Notes: a model not told the origin generated them from the letters alone. A stretch of DNA of 21,184 nucleotides from an uncultured Anaerovibrio sp. (GCA_902785445.1 CACZYN010000008.1:1-21184), one strand, 5' to 3'; shown: positions 1 through 8,215, counted from the stretch's first letter. Numbers and translations are program-made.

Positions 1-797
1 TCAGCGAAGAGCTCAGTGTACTCTGCCTTTAACATTAAGGAACAGGAAGTACAGCAGGCAATTACTGGAATACCCTTCTTCTGGTACTCAGCAATAATCT
101 CTGTATTCTTGTCTGCATGAGTTCTAGCCTCATCGAGATAACCAGCTACTACCAATGGAGAACCGCAGCACTTGAAGCGATCATCCATCAATACCTTATA
201 GCCGTTAGCATTCATAACCTTTACGAATGCCACACCAACCTCAGGATCATTGGTGTCAATATAGCAACCAGGGAAGAAAAGTACTTCCTTGGTTAAGCCT
301 TCAGGCTGTTTGATGTCCTTGAACATCTCAGTGAAATAAGTGGTAGCAAATCTTGGGGAATGACGCTGTGGAGCAATGCCCATAGCCCCCATCATGCCCA
401 TAGCTTCACCGATGGACATACCAAGGTTTGCGCAGGAACGACCAAATGGAATGCTCTTGAGCAGAGATGCCATCTGGAAGTTGTGACTAAGCATCTTGTC
501 AGCCTGAGTATGCTTCTCAGGATGAGCCTTGTAATACTTAGCGCGTTCCAACATATTCAAGGTAGCTACGGAAACGCCATTAGGACAAGTAATATCACAG
601 TTCTTGCAGTTGGAACACAACTTCAAGGATTCCTCATAATCGCTTTCATCAGAGAAATGCATACGATTATGAGCCGGACCTACAAGTTTTGGTCCTTTAT
701 AGTCAGGATTAGCCATGGTAACTGGGCATGCCGCAACACAAGATGTGCAGGCAATACAATTATCAGCTGAATCTCTTGCTCTTTCTTCTAACTCCAT
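1..797 (-). CDS. glpC: Anaerobic glycerol-3-phosphate dehydrogenase subunit C (partial, C-terminus outside window)
   Basis: Iron-sulfur, membrane-anchoring subunit of the anaerobic G3P dehydrogenase, which passes electrons from GlpAB to the quinone pool. The frame starts at ATG 797-795 and is open to base 1, giving 265 codons of a protein that is usually about 400 residues. Near the N-terminus are two 4Fe-4S ferredoxin motifs, CIACTSCVAACP and CSNCKNCDITCP. Further on are a heterodisulfide-reductase-type cysteine-rich (CCG) domain, with FFPGCYID and KCCGSP, and a later ACCTSC. The start is preceded by AAAGGAG at a good distance. It follows glpB by 19 bp, so it is the third gene of glpABC. The motifs and gene order make the family call secure. 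The second CCG repeat lies outside the window and could not be checked. Confidence 0.95.
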   Translation of the reverse strand, partial: MELEERARDSADNCIACTSCVAACPVTMANPDYKGPKLVGPAHNRMHFSDESDYEESLKLCSNCKNCDITCPNGVSVATLNMLERAKYYKAHPEKHTQADKMLSHNFQMASLLKSIPFGRSCANLGMSIGEAMGMMGAMGIAPQRHSPRFATTYFTEMFKDIKQPEGLTKEVLFFPGCYIDTNDPEVGVAFVKVMNANGYKVLMDDRFKCCGSPLVVAGYLDEARTHADKNTEIIAEYQKKGIPVIACCTSCSLMLKAEYTELFA

Positions 798-816
798 AAT
801 ATAATACTCCTTTCAA

Positions 817-2058
817 TCAAGCCTTGGCAGCTTTATAAGCCGAAGCTAAAGCTACGCCATTGCCGGAATGCTCAAAGCAGAAATCATAGCCACTCAGGTT
901 ACGGCCTGCAACATAAACGTTTTCAAGAGCTACATTGCCAGACTCGTCCACACCACGCATAGTCTCGTTAACTCTTACGCCAGTCTTTGCAAAGGTCTGT
1001 TTCTTGTCAGAGAAGAGCTGCTTGTTAACCCAACGCTCCTCGTCGCAATCAGCAACAACTGGCAGCCCAAAGATAACTTCTTCAGTCTTACCGAAGTCAC
1101 GCATGGTGATACCGCCGCTGTAGAAGCCGCCAGTAGCCAGAATGAACTTATCAGCACTGTAAGTCTGGGTGCGAACCTCGCCACCAGCCTGTACAGATAC
1201 AGCCTTGCTACCAGAAATCTCAGCCTTTTCAGCCTTGCAGTTTTCAATAACCCGAATACCCTTCTTCTTTAATGCACTAAGGAGTACATCACGAAGACGA
1301 AGACCATTTACAGAAGGTGGCATAGCAGTAGTTTCAACTACTGGGCAACCCAAATCAGAAACAATCTTCTTATATACCACATTGCCCTTGGTCCCCAGAA
1401 CCTGTGGAACAAGGAACACCTTGCCGCTGCCAGCATGGCTCTTCAGCTGATCAACAAAATCCTTGTAGCCAGCTTCGCTGTCCAAATAGAAAGCAACGTC
1501 TCTAGTGGTCAGGTCGCGATGCCCCTTGCGGTTAAGCTCAACAGTAACGGTGGAATACTTCTTGTCGTTACCCAGCTCCTTGGCAAGGTTTTCAGCAACC
1601 ATTTCTACATAATAATCCTTCAAGCCCTTGATACCAACCAATACGATTTCATTAGCGTCGAAGCACTGGGAAGCCTTCATGGACTCAGGAATCAAGCAGG
1701 ATGGCTTCAAAGTACCAATGCCGGTAATCAGCCACTGCTGCTCATTGAGGGAACCAATGTAAGGGAAACCCTCACCGGCAACCACATCCTGGAAGAACTT
1801 TACTGCCTCTTCCAAAGCCTGGGTGCCAACTTTTTTATATGGATGATCAGCGTCCAAAGCAGCTACTGCCTGAGCAGGATTAGCTACTGCCTTGCCGGAC
1901 TCATCATAACCCATTATATCAATAACGCCACTGTTAAGAGGGAAAGTACCCGCACCATAGGACAGCAGTGTTACCTTTTTACCCTGGTCAGCGCTAACGA
2001 GAGCTGACATCAAACCGGCAAAACCATTACCGATAACAACTACATCTGATTTGCTCAT
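817..2058 (-). CDS. glpB: Anaerobic glycerol-3-phosphate dehydrogenase subunit B
   Basis: FAD/FMN-binding subunit that works with GlpA and GlpC to oxidise sn-glycerol-3-phosphate to dihydroxyacetone phosphate during anaerobic growth. It has 413 residues, close to the usual ~420. The N-terminal Rossmann dinucleotide-binding motif VVVIGNGFAG begins at about residue 6. The C-terminal part contains ATGGFYSGG and VYVAGRNLSG, typical of the flavoprotein fold. The ATG (2058-2056) overlaps the TAA of glpA by one base (TAATG), indicating translational coupling. The ribosome binding site, GGGGGT, lies inside the end of glpA. No oddities were seen in the reading frame. Confidence 0.95.
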   Translation of the reverse strand: MSKSDVVVIGNGFAGLMSALVSADQGKKVTLLSYGAGTFPLNSGVIDIMGYDESGKAVANPAQAVAALDADHPYKKVGTQALEEAVKFFQDVVAGEGFPYIGSLNEQQWLITGIGTLKPSCLIPESMKASQCFDANEIVLVGIKGLKDYYVEMVAENLAKELGNDKKYSTVTVELNRKGHRDLTTRDVAFYLDSEAGYKDFVDQLKSHAGSGKVFLVPQVLGTKGNVVYKKIVSDLGCPVVETTAMPPSVNGLRLRDVLLSALKKKGIRVIENCKAEKAEISGSKAVSVQAGGEVRTQTYSADKFILATGGFYSGGITMRDFGKTEEVIFGLPVVADCDEERWVNKQLFSDKKQTFAKTGVRVNETMRGVDESGNVALENVYVAGRNLSGYDFCFEHSGNGVALASAYKAAKA

Positions 2059-3680
2059 TAACGTCTACCCCCATTTACATTGAATAACACTTCATACATA
2101 CCTCTGGTCATTTCAGCTTCACGGAGAGTTTTACCAACCATTACTGGTGCAATACCCTTCCATCTTGCCTGGAGGAAGTTCTTCATGTCACTAAGGGAGT
2201 CGTTGCAGCCCTCAAGCTTGTCCTTGAACAGCTTGTTTACAATAGCTGCACTGCGGAGAGCGCAGTAGTTACCCTGACAGGTACCCATACCAAGACGGGT
2301 TCTTCTTCTTACATCGGCAATGCTATGGCTGGTAGGCTCTTTAGCAATACGCATGAGCTCAGCCATGGTAACGTTCTCGCACTCGCAGATGATTTCCCGA
2401 GACTCTGGATTTTCCTTCAGAGTCTTTACTACCTCTGGGAACTTCTCAGTACCAAGACGGGTAGCAGCCAGGTTTACACCGTAAGCTGGGAAGTACTGGC
2501 GAGCAGCCTTCTTGTCAGCAGCGGAAACCTCTGGAACCAAATCCTCTTCAGCAGTGCGGCACTTAGCAGTGTTGCCAAGTTTAGGTGCCAAAACATCACA
2601 GAACTTCTCAGCCATGAGACGATAAGTGGTGAACTTACCACCGCAAATAGTCATCATGCCCTTGAGGCCGTCTTCCTTCTCATGGTCAAGAGTTACGAAG
2701 CCACGGGAAGCATTACGTCCACCTTCAGCACCCTTAGGTACATACAATGGACGGGAACCAGCAAATACACGGAGGATACGATAGTCACGCAAATGCTCGA
2801 ATACGCCCTCACCTGTCTTCATGAGTTCCTCAAATTCGTCTCTGGAAGTAGAGGTATCCTCTGGATCCTCAACAGTAATAGAAGAAGTACCAAGAATGGT
2901 AATGGAACCATGTGGTACGAAAATATCACCATTAGATGGCTTGCGGAGACGGTTTACAACCCGGTCGGAAATTCTCTGGTTGAAGGCAATCAAAGTACCC
3001 TTGGAAGGGCTTACAGTACACTCCAAGCCAGCCATTTCAGCAACCTTACCAGCCCAAGGACCAGCAGCATTTACCAAAATCTCGCATTCAATATCATATT
3101 CTTCCTTGGTAACATTGTCGCGAACGGTAATGCTCTTTACAGCACCGCTCTCTTTGTTGATACCAACGAGTTCAGTATAGGTCTTGTAACGGCCGCCATA
3201 ACGAGCAGCAGACTGCAAGTTCTGCCAGGACATACGGAAACCATCGATTGCACCATCTGGAACTTCATAAGCAACAACCAGCTTACGGGAAAGATTTGGC
3301 TCTAAGCGTAAAGCCTCCTCCTTGCTAAGCTCACGAGTAGAAATACCACTTTCTTTACAGCCCTTCAGCCAAGGCTCAACGAAATCAGGGTCATCACCCT
3401 CAACCTGTACGAACATACCAGTAGTAGCCTCAACGCAAGACTTACCAATACGACGCAAAATGGTATTTTCTTCAATACACTCTCTTGCTGCTTCCTGGTC
3501 TCTTACTGCATAGCGAGCACCACTGTGCAACAGACCATGATAGCGGGAGCTGGCACCATTAACCATATCAAGTTTCTCAATCAGCAGGGCATCAATGCCT
3601 CGCATAGAGAGGTCGCGCAGGATACCAACGCCTGTAGCTCCGCCGCCGACAATGACAACCGTAGCTTTGTCCTTTACCAT
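2058..3680 (-). CDS. glpA: Anaerobic glycerol-3-phosphate dehydrogenase subunit A
   Basis: Catalytic flavoprotein subunit that oxidises glycerol-3-phosphate. The FAD-binding motif VVIVGGGATGVG is at residues ~8-19, followed by the DAO-type oxidoreductase fold (MVNGASSRYHGLLHSGARY region). A C-terminal BFD-like [2Fe-2S] domain carries Cys432 and Cys434 (ICECENV) and Cys468 and Cys473 (GTCQGNYC). That domain distinguishes GlpA from aerobic GlpD. An upstream in-frame ATG at 3710-3708 would add ten residues. I prefer ATG 3680-3678 because GGGGGA sits six bases before it and the protein then begins MVKDKATVVIVGGG, with a length of 540 residues (about 540 in the family). It is the first gene of glpABC, transcribed from a promoter at 3802-3829. 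Confidence 0.95.
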   Translation of the reverse strand: MVKDKATVVIVGGGATGVGILRDLSMRGIDALLIEKLDMVNGASSRYHGLLHSGARYAVRDQEAARECIEENTILRRIGKSCVEATTGMFVQVEGDDPDFVEPWLKGCKESGISTRELSKEEALRLEPNLSRKLVVAYEVPDGAIDGFRMSWQNLQSAARYGGRYKTYTELVGINKESGAVKSITVRDNVTKEEYDIECEILVNAAGPWAGKVAEMAGLECTVSPSKGTLIAFNQRISDRVVNRLRKPSNGDIFVPHGSITILGTSSITVEDPEDTSTSRDEFEELMKTGEGVFEHLRDYRILRVFAGSRPLYVPKGAEGGRNASRGFVTLDHEKEDGLKGMMTICGGKFTTYRLMAEKFCDVLAPKLGNTAKCRTAEEDLVPEVSAADKKAARQYFPAYGVNLAATRLGTEKFPEVVKTLKENPESREIICECENVTMAELMRIAKEPTSHSIADVRRRTRLGMGTCQGNYCALRSAAIVNKLFKDKLEGCNDSLSDMKNFLQARWKGIAPVMVGKTLREAEMTRGMYEVLFNVNGGRR

Positions 3681-3713
3681 AACAATCCCCCATTTTTCAA
3701 TAATACACATTAA

Positions 3714-3790
3714 GAATTGAGTCGCCTCAATTCGATTGAATTTTTGTACAAACGCACATAATTGAAGTGAATTTATTACAAAATTTCAAT
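3714..3790. promoter_or_regulatory. Inverted repeats in the glpABC leader, candidate operator
   Basis: A perfect 8-bp inverted repeat with a 4-base centre, GAATTGAG-TCGC-CTCAATTC, occupies 3714-3733. An overlapping pair, AATTC/GAATT, lies at 3729-3742. ATTGAA (3761-3766) faces TTCAAT (3785-3790). All share an ATTGA/TCAAT core and lie just downstream of the predicted glp start site, a usual place for a repressor. The regulator is unknown, and the repeats could instead act as RNA hairpins in the leader. Confidence 0.4.
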
Positions 3791-3801
3791 CACACGCTAA
3801 T

Positions 3802-3829
3802 CTTATACCATTGTACTTGACCTTGTCAA
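3802..3829 (-). promoter_or_regulatory. Candidate sigma-70-type promoter of glpABC
   Basis: Read on the minus strand, TTGACA (3829-3824) is followed by a 16-bp spacer and TATAAG (3807-3802). The predicted start near 3795 gives a leader of about 115 nt before glpA. The -35 box lies in a small palindrome, TTGAC-CTT-GTCAA at 3817-3829. Confidence 0.75.
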
Positions 3830-3968
3830 TAAAAAATACTTGCAAACAAGCAGATTTTACTTATTAGTAATAAAAAATTCTTTCAGACAATTACCAAAAA
3901 ATCCTACAAGCTTAGCTGACACACCCAGCAGTTATGTCTTTCCTGTAAACACATTTTTAAAAAACCTA

Positions 3969-3997
3969 TTGACATGGTAGGTTATAGAATTTATAAT
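3969..3997 (+). promoter_or_regulatory. Consensus promoter of metNIQ
   Basis: TTGACA (3969-3974), a 17-bp spacer and TATAAT (3992-3997) match the sigma-70/sigma-A consensus exactly. The -35 box lies within an inverted repeat, AACCTA (3963-3968) facing TAGGTT (3978-3983), a possible operator. The predicted start near 4004 leaves a ~140-nt leader. I see no SAM (S-box) riboswitch motif and no intrinsic terminator in that leader. Confidence 0.8.
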
Positions 3998-4146
3998 ACA
4001 AACCATACCTTGCAATGATTTTACTTGACTAGTGCAACAGCATAATGGGATAATATTCTGCGTATAGGTTTGTTGCGTTATAATCTACAAAAAGATAATT
4101 CATGCAACTTTCCTACATTAAATTATTATACAGGGATGTGACTTTC

Positions 4147-5205
4147 GTGATTGATCTCTCACATATAGAAAAAATATATGAAAGTCCCGCTGGTCCCGTT
4201 CATGCCTTAAAAGACATTAGCCTTCATATTAGTAAGGGTGAAATTTTTGGTATCATCGGACTAAGCGGTGCTGGTAAATCCACCTTAGTAAGGTGTATCA
4301 ATCTGTTGGAACGGCCTACTAAGGGCAAAGTTACGGTGAACGGCAAGGATATGACTTCTATGAGCGAAGGAGAGCTGCGGGAAGCCCGTAAAGGAATTGG
4401 CATGATCTTCCAGCACTTTAATCTTCTTGCTTCAGCCACGGTGTTTGACAATGTGGCTTTTCCTTTGGAACTGTCTGATACCCCTAAGGATAAAATCAAA
4501 GAACGGGTAACAGAACTATTAGAGTTGGTTGGTTTGGCAGATAAGGCTGACCAGTATCCATCCCAGCTGTCCGGAGGACAAAAACAACGAGTTGGTATTG
4601 CCCGGGCTTTGGCCAGTGATCCTGGTATTCTGCTTTGCGACGAGGCTACCTCCGCTCTTGATCCTCAGACCACTAAGTCCATTTTGGAACTAATCAAGGA
4701 CATAAACAAGAAACTCAAGCTAACCGTTGTAGTTATCACTCACGAAATGCTTGTTATTAAGGAAATCTGTGATAAAGTTGCCGTAATTGACAAGGGCGTA
4801 ATTGCCGAGCAGGGGGATGTTCTGGATGTATTCATTAATCCTCAGCAGCCTATCACCAAGGAATTTATCAGTGTTCTGCTCAGCAATGATTTACCGGTAG
4901 ATTTCCGCAACATTGATATTGAGCCGGAGCCCTTTGAAGACAGCATTTTGCTCATGCGTCTAACCTTCATAGGGGAAACTGCCAATGACCCGATCATTTC
5001 CAGTCTAGTGAAAAAATACAATGTCAGTGCCGATTTGTTCTTCGGCAGTTTGGACGACATAAAGGGAGCACCTTTTGGTCGACTCATTATCGGTATGGAA
5101 GGCAGCAAGGCTGATATTGAAGCTGCCAAGGAATATCTCAATGAACAAAAAGTAAAAGTGGAGGTGATTGGTTATGTCAGCAGACATGCTTCCGCTCATC
5201 ACTAA
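4147..5205 (+). CDS. metN: Methionine ABC transporter ATP-binding protein
   Basis: ATPase of the D/L-methionine importer on the cytoplasmic face of the inner membrane. The visible motifs are the Walker A GLSGAGKS, the Q-loop FQHFNLL, the ABC signature LSGGQKQRVGIARAL, the Walker B ILLCDEATSALD and the H-loop VITHE. The last ~80 residues form the C-terminal NIL (ACT-like) domain, which in MetN binds methionine and inhibits transport. An in-frame ATG at 4102 would add 15 residues that do not resemble MetN. I prefer GTG 4147, preceded by AGGGA at 4132-4136, so that the protein begins with the usual I-x-L-x-x-I-x-K-x-Y pattern and has 352 residues. The 3' end overlaps metI by 32 bp. Confidence 0.93.
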   Translation: MIDLSHIEKIYESPAGPVHALKDISLHISKGEIFGIIGLSGAGKSTLVRCINLLERPTKGKVTVNGKDMTSMSEGELREARKGIGMIFQHFNLLASATVFDNVAFPLELSDTPKDKIKERVTELLELVGLADKADQYPSQLSGGQKQRVGIARALASDPGILLCDEATSALDPQTTKSILELIKDINKKLKLTVVVITHEMLVIKEICDKVAVIDKGVIAEQGDVLDVFINPQQPITKEFISVLLSNDLPVDFRNIDIEPEPFEDSILLMRLTFIGETANDPIISSLVKKYNVSADLFFGSLDDIKGAPFGRLIIGMEGSKADIEAAKEYLNEQKVKVEVIGYVSRHASAHH

Positions 5206-5827
5206 AGCCTTGGGAGAAACTGTTTACATGGTTTTTGTATCCATGCTGATATCCTCCCTGCTGGGCATTCCTCTTGGGGTATTGCTTCACACTACATCCA
5301 AAGGACAAATCTTGGAATGCCTGCCCCTTAATAAAACCATTGGAGCAGTAGTAAACGCTATTCGATCCATTCCTTTTATAATTTTGATGGTTGCCATCAT
5401 TCCTTTGACCCGACTCATTGTAGGCAGTGCCATTGGTACAACAGCAGCCATGGTTCCACTGGTTCTGGCATCAGTTCCTTTCATTGGTCGCCAGGTAGAA
5501 ACATCTTTACGGGAAATTCCTTACGGCATTGTGGAAGCCGCCCAGTCCATGGGGGCAAGTCCTTTGCAGATAATCCGCAAAGTATTTTTGCCGGAAGCCA
5601 TGCCTAATATTGTAGCACAGCTTACCACAGTTATTATCAGTCTTATCGGTGAGTCTGCCATGGCCGGAGCCATCGGCGGTGGTGGTCTGGGTGATTTGGC
5701 AATTCGCTATGGTTATCAGCGATTCCGCCCAGATATCATGATTGCTACTGTTATCGTTCTAATCATTATGGTTCAGATAGTGCAGTTCGCCGGCAACCAG
5801 CTGGCCAAGCATCTGGACAAGCGCTAA
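5174..5827 (+). CDS. metI: Methionine ABC transporter permease
   Basis: Inner-membrane permease of the methionine importer, with 217 residues, the standard MetI length. It has about five hydrophobic segments and the EAA loop that contacts MetN, around IVEAAQSMGASPLQIIRKVFLPEA. The start is ATG 5174. GGAGGTG (5160-5166) lies nine bases upstream, whereas the in-frame TTG at 5168 is too close to that site. The gene begins inside the end of metN, so the two are translationally coupled. Confidence 0.94.
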   Translation: MSADMLPLITKALGETVYMVFVSMLISSLLGIPLGVLLHTTSKGQILECLPLNKTIGAVVNAIRSIPFIILMVAIIPLTRLIVGSAIGTTAAMVPLVLASVPFIGRQVETSLREIPYGIVEAAQSMGASPLQIIRKVFLPEAMPNIVAQLTTVIISLIGESAMAGAIGGGGLGDLAIRYGYQRFRPDIMIATVIVLIIMVQIVQFAGNQLAKHLDKR

Positions 5828-5839
5828 CTTGGGGTGTAA

Positions 5840-5862
5840 TTTCCGGCCATAAATGGCGGAAA
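5840..5862 (+). other. Stem-loop between metI and metQ
   Basis: TTTCCGGCCAT pairs with ATGGCGGAAA across a 2-base loop, with one bulged G. No T-run follows, so it is not a classical terminator. A hairpin here could stabilise or separate the mRNA ahead of metQ, the binding-protein gene that is usually needed in excess. The structure is seen in the sequence; the role is inferred. Confidence 0.4.
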
Positions 5863-5895
5863 TAAAATATACACTGATTTTAAGGAGGTTATCTT

Positions 5896-6708
5896 ATGAA
5901 GAAATTTTTGCTGGTTCTGACTACCATGCTGTTTGCCATTGTTGCATTGGCCGGCTGCGGTGCCAATAACAAGCAGAGCTCAAACGAGAAGGTAATTAAG
6001 GTGGGCGCTACCACAGTTCCTCATGCAGAAATTCTGGAGCAGGTTAAGGAGGACCTGGCCAAGGATGGCATTAAGTTGGAAATCGTGGAGTACAGTGATT
6101 ATGTACAGCCAAATTTGAACCTGAACGACAAAGAGCTGGATGCCAATTACTTCCAGCACGTTCCTTATCTTGAGGATTTCATAAAGCAGCACCCAGAAGT
6201 AAAGCTGGTAAGTGCTGGTGGTATTCACATCGAGCCAATGGGTGTTTATTCCAAGAAGGTTAAGAAGCTGGACGAGCTCAAGGATGGCGCTACTGTTTCC
6301 ATTCCTAACGACCCTACCAATGGTGGCCGTGCTTTGGCTCTGTTGGCTAAGGCTGGTGTTATTACCCTGAAAGATGGCGTAGGTATCAGCGCAACTGTTC
6401 ATGATGTAGTAGGTAACCCTAAGCATCTGAAATTCCAGGAATTGGAAGCTGCCCAGGTTCCACGTACTCTCGAGGATGTGGATGCCGCTGTAATCAACAG
6501 CAACTTCGCTATGCAGATTCAGCTGAACCCAGTTAAGGACAACATCTTCATTGAGGATGCTTCCTCCCCATATGTAAACATCGTAGCTGTTCGTACTGGT
6601 GACGAAAACCGCCCAGAAATCCAGGCTCTTATGAAGGCCCTGAAGTCTGAGAAGGTTAAGAAGTTTATCCAGGAAAAGTACAACGGTGCTGTAGTAGCTA
6701 CATTCTGA
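5896..6708 (+). CDS. metQ: Methionine-binding lipoprotein
   Basis: Substrate-binding lipoprotein of the MetNIQ importer (NlpA/MetQ family), 270 residues. It has a lipoprotein signal peptide with lipobox LAGC and lipidated Cys21. The mature protein shows typical MetQ features: KVGATTVPHAEILEQV, the DYVQPNLNLNDKELDANYFQH segment (described here by its start and end), the SIPNDPTNGGRALALL phosphate-like loop, and C-terminal ALKSEKVKKFIQEKYNG. AAGGAGG precedes the ATG. It is the last gene of metNIQ and is followed by a strong terminator. MetQ relatives can also bind cysteine or short peptides, but linkage to metNI favours methionine. Confidence 0.95.
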   Translation: MKKFLLVLTTMLFAIVALAGCGANNKQSSNEKVIKVGATTVPHAEILEQVKEDLAKDGIKLEIVEYSDYVQPNLNLNDKELDANYFQHVPYLEDFIKQHPEVKLVSAGGIHIEPMGVYSKKVKKLDELKDGATVSIPNDPTNGGRALALLAKAGVITLKDGVGISATVHDVVGNPKHLKFQELEAAQVPRTLEDVDAAVINSNFAMQIQLNPVKDNIFIEDASSPYVNIVAVRTGDENRPEIQALMKALKSEKVKKFIQEKYNGAVVATF

Positions 6709-6721
6709 TTTAGCTAAAACA

Positions 6722-6767
6722 AGAGGACTGACTTGTGATGATTACATCATAGTCAGCCCTCTTTTTT
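6722..6767 (+). terminator. Intrinsic terminator of metNIQ
   Basis: AGAGGACTGACT pairs with AGTCAGCCCTCT (one mismatch), with further pairing of GATGAT and ATCAT in the loop, followed by six T residues (6762-6767). It begins 13 bases after the metQ stop codon. Confidence 0.9.
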
Positions 6768-6873
6768 GCTTAATAAAAAGGATATTGGCAGATTAAGTTG
6801 AATGTAAGATATAGTCAAAATGTTTATCACAATATAACTTGTGACTTTATTTTACACATAGGAGTGAATGTTA

Positions 6874-7455
6874 ATGCGATTAGTAAGTTTTCAGAAATTC
6901 GTCACCTTGGGTCTAATGGTTGGCCTGCTGGCATTGTCCTTGTTCTTCACCGGCTGCGGAAATAAGGAAATCGCTCTGCATGAGGTAATTGTCCAAGGCA
7001 CAAAAGGCAATCTGGTAATCAGTCTCCCCTTTGACTTCCGCAAACCTGGTACACCCCAAACCTTTCCCAATGGATCCACGGTAAATTCCACAGCTGATCA
7101 TGATAGTGATTTTGAGGTCACCATCAACAGCGTTCATTATGACCGGGAAAAATTTAAAGCGGCCAATGGGGTGGAATTTAAACCAGATCTTGCTTCCTCT
7201 TCCGATGGCATGCTGAAAAGCTTTCGTAACAAGTTCAGTGCTACCGGCGGTCAATTAGAAGACTACAAAATTGCCGGACTGCCTGCCAAAATGGCCATCC
7301 TTGATCGCACCAGCAAGGACATAAAGTTAAAAATGAAGTTCGTTACCTTCTTTAAAGGTGATGAACTATGGTGCATCACCATAGCCTACAAGGCCGATGA
7401 CAAAGATTTTGAACAGGCTGCCAACAAGATGCTGGAAAGCATTCGCATTGAGTGA
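6874..7455 (+). CDS. Lipoprotein of unknown function, possibly PsbP/DcrB-like
   Basis: Secreted lipoprotein of 193 residues. The hydrophobic signal segment at residues 9-25 ends in lipobox FTGC, with the lipidated residue Cys28. The mature part is hydrophilic, with alternating strands and a C-terminal segment (GDELWCITIAYKADDKDFE followed by a helix ending SIRIE) that resembles the PsbP/DcrB/Mog1 fold. That fold is a guess from the pattern only. ATG 6874 is chosen over ATG 6868 because GGAG (6861-6864) is nine bases from the former and only three from the latter. It follows the metNIQ terminator, so it is probably transcribed separately, but I found no convincing promoter. Its TGA directly abuts the stop codon of the racemase gene on the other strand. 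Confidence 0.8.
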   Translation: MRLVSFQKFVTLGLMVGLLALSLFFTGCGNKEIALHEVIVQGTKGNLVISLPFDFRKPGTPQTFPNGSTVNSTADHDSDFEVTINSVHYDREKFKAANGVEFKPDLASSSDGMLKSFRNKFSATGGQLEDYKIAGLPAKMAILDRTSKDIKLKMKFVTFFKGDELWCITIAYKADDKDFEQAANKMLESIRIE

Positions 7456-8142
7456 TTATTCAGCTTGAGCATATTTCACCGCAGCCTTGGCCAATTCATC
7501 TGTGGAATCGATAAATATCCCTTCCAAAGCATACATGGCCACTGCCACCGGTACTTCTGTACACCCCAAAATGAAGGCTTCTGCCCCCTGGTCCCTCATA
7601 TTATTTAGTAATTTTTTTATACTGGATGTATCATAATTTAGATTATTGGCTTTGACACCATCGTAAATCATATCATCAACAATATGTTGTGTATCCGCCG
7701 AGGGGGAAATACATTGTATTCCATTCTCTTCCAAGGTCTTTTGGTATAACCCGGTACTGATTGTACCACTGGTGGCCAATAATCCCACACTTTTATAGCC
7801 CTTTGCCTTAATACTGGCAACGGCACTGTCGATAATTGATATGACGGGGATATTTATATGCGGTAAAATATCCGGCAAAAAATAATGGGCTGTATTACAG
7901 GCGATGATGAGGAAATCTGCTCCCCCGGCAACAAGGCGTTTAGCTGTTTTCACCAATTCTGGCACCGGAGACGGACCCAACCCCTGTATAGCTTTAGTGC
8001 GATCTGGAATCAAACAGTTATTATCCACCAGCATAGGAATATGTTCCTGATCCTTGTGGGCCGGCGTAGATATAATGATTTTTTTCATTAAATCCACCGT
8101 TGCCATGGGCCCCATGCCCCCGATGATGCCGATTGTTTTCAC
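7456..8142 (-). CDS. Aspartate/glutamate racemase family protein
   Basis: Cofactor-independent amino-acid racemase, probably interconverting L- and D-aspartate. The 228 residues match the family. The N-terminus TIGIIGGMGPMAT is diagnostic. The two catalytic cysteines are Cys82 (IACNTAH) and Cys194 (ILGCTEV), and IPDRT is conserved in aspartate racemases. Glutamate racemase (MurI) has a different N-terminus, but substrate preference within this family cannot be read from sequence. An upstream in-frame ATG (8184) would add 14 residues. I prefer GTG 8142-8140, which has GGGAG eight bases upstream and starts VKTIGIIGG. Transcription probably begins at a promoter at 8195-8223. Confidence 0.9.
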   Translation of the reverse strand: MKTIGIIGGMGPMATVDLMKKIIISTPAHKDQEHIPMLVDNNCLIPDRTKAIQGLGPSPVPELVKTAKRLVAGGADFLIIACNTAHYFLPDILPHINIPVISIIDSAVASIKAKGYKSVGLLATSGTISTGLYQKTLEENGIQCISPSADTQHIVDDMIYDGVKANNLNYDTSSIKKLLNNMRDQGAEAFILGCTEVPVAVAMYALEGIFIDSTDELAKAAVKYAQAE

Positions 8143-8186
8143 ATAGCTCACTCCCTTATATTTACTGAATTTATTACATTTCAAAC

Positions 8187-8215
8187 TTGCTTAAAGAATA
8201 ACATTGGCATACAAT
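8187..8215 (+). promoter_or_regulatory. Candidate promoter of the 61-residue protein gene
   Basis: TTGCTT (8187-8192), a 17-bp spacer and TACAAT (8210-8215). The predicted start near 8222 gives a short leader carrying GGAAGGA (8254-8260) before the ATG. Confidence 0.55.

Noticed and set aside
2325..3305. Long plus-strand open frame (326 codons) opposite glpA
   Set aside because: It is fully antisense to a gene with clear FAD and iron-sulfur motifs, its product has no recognisable motif, and it lacks a ribosome binding site. It arises from the codon bias of glpA.
4004..4146. SAM riboswitch ahead of metN
   Set aside because: None of the conserved S-box sequence blocks or a terminator/antiterminator pair could be found.
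5168..5173. TTG at 5168 as the metI start
   Set aside because: It lies only three bases from the GGAGG site, whereas ATG 5174 is nine bases away and gives the standard length.
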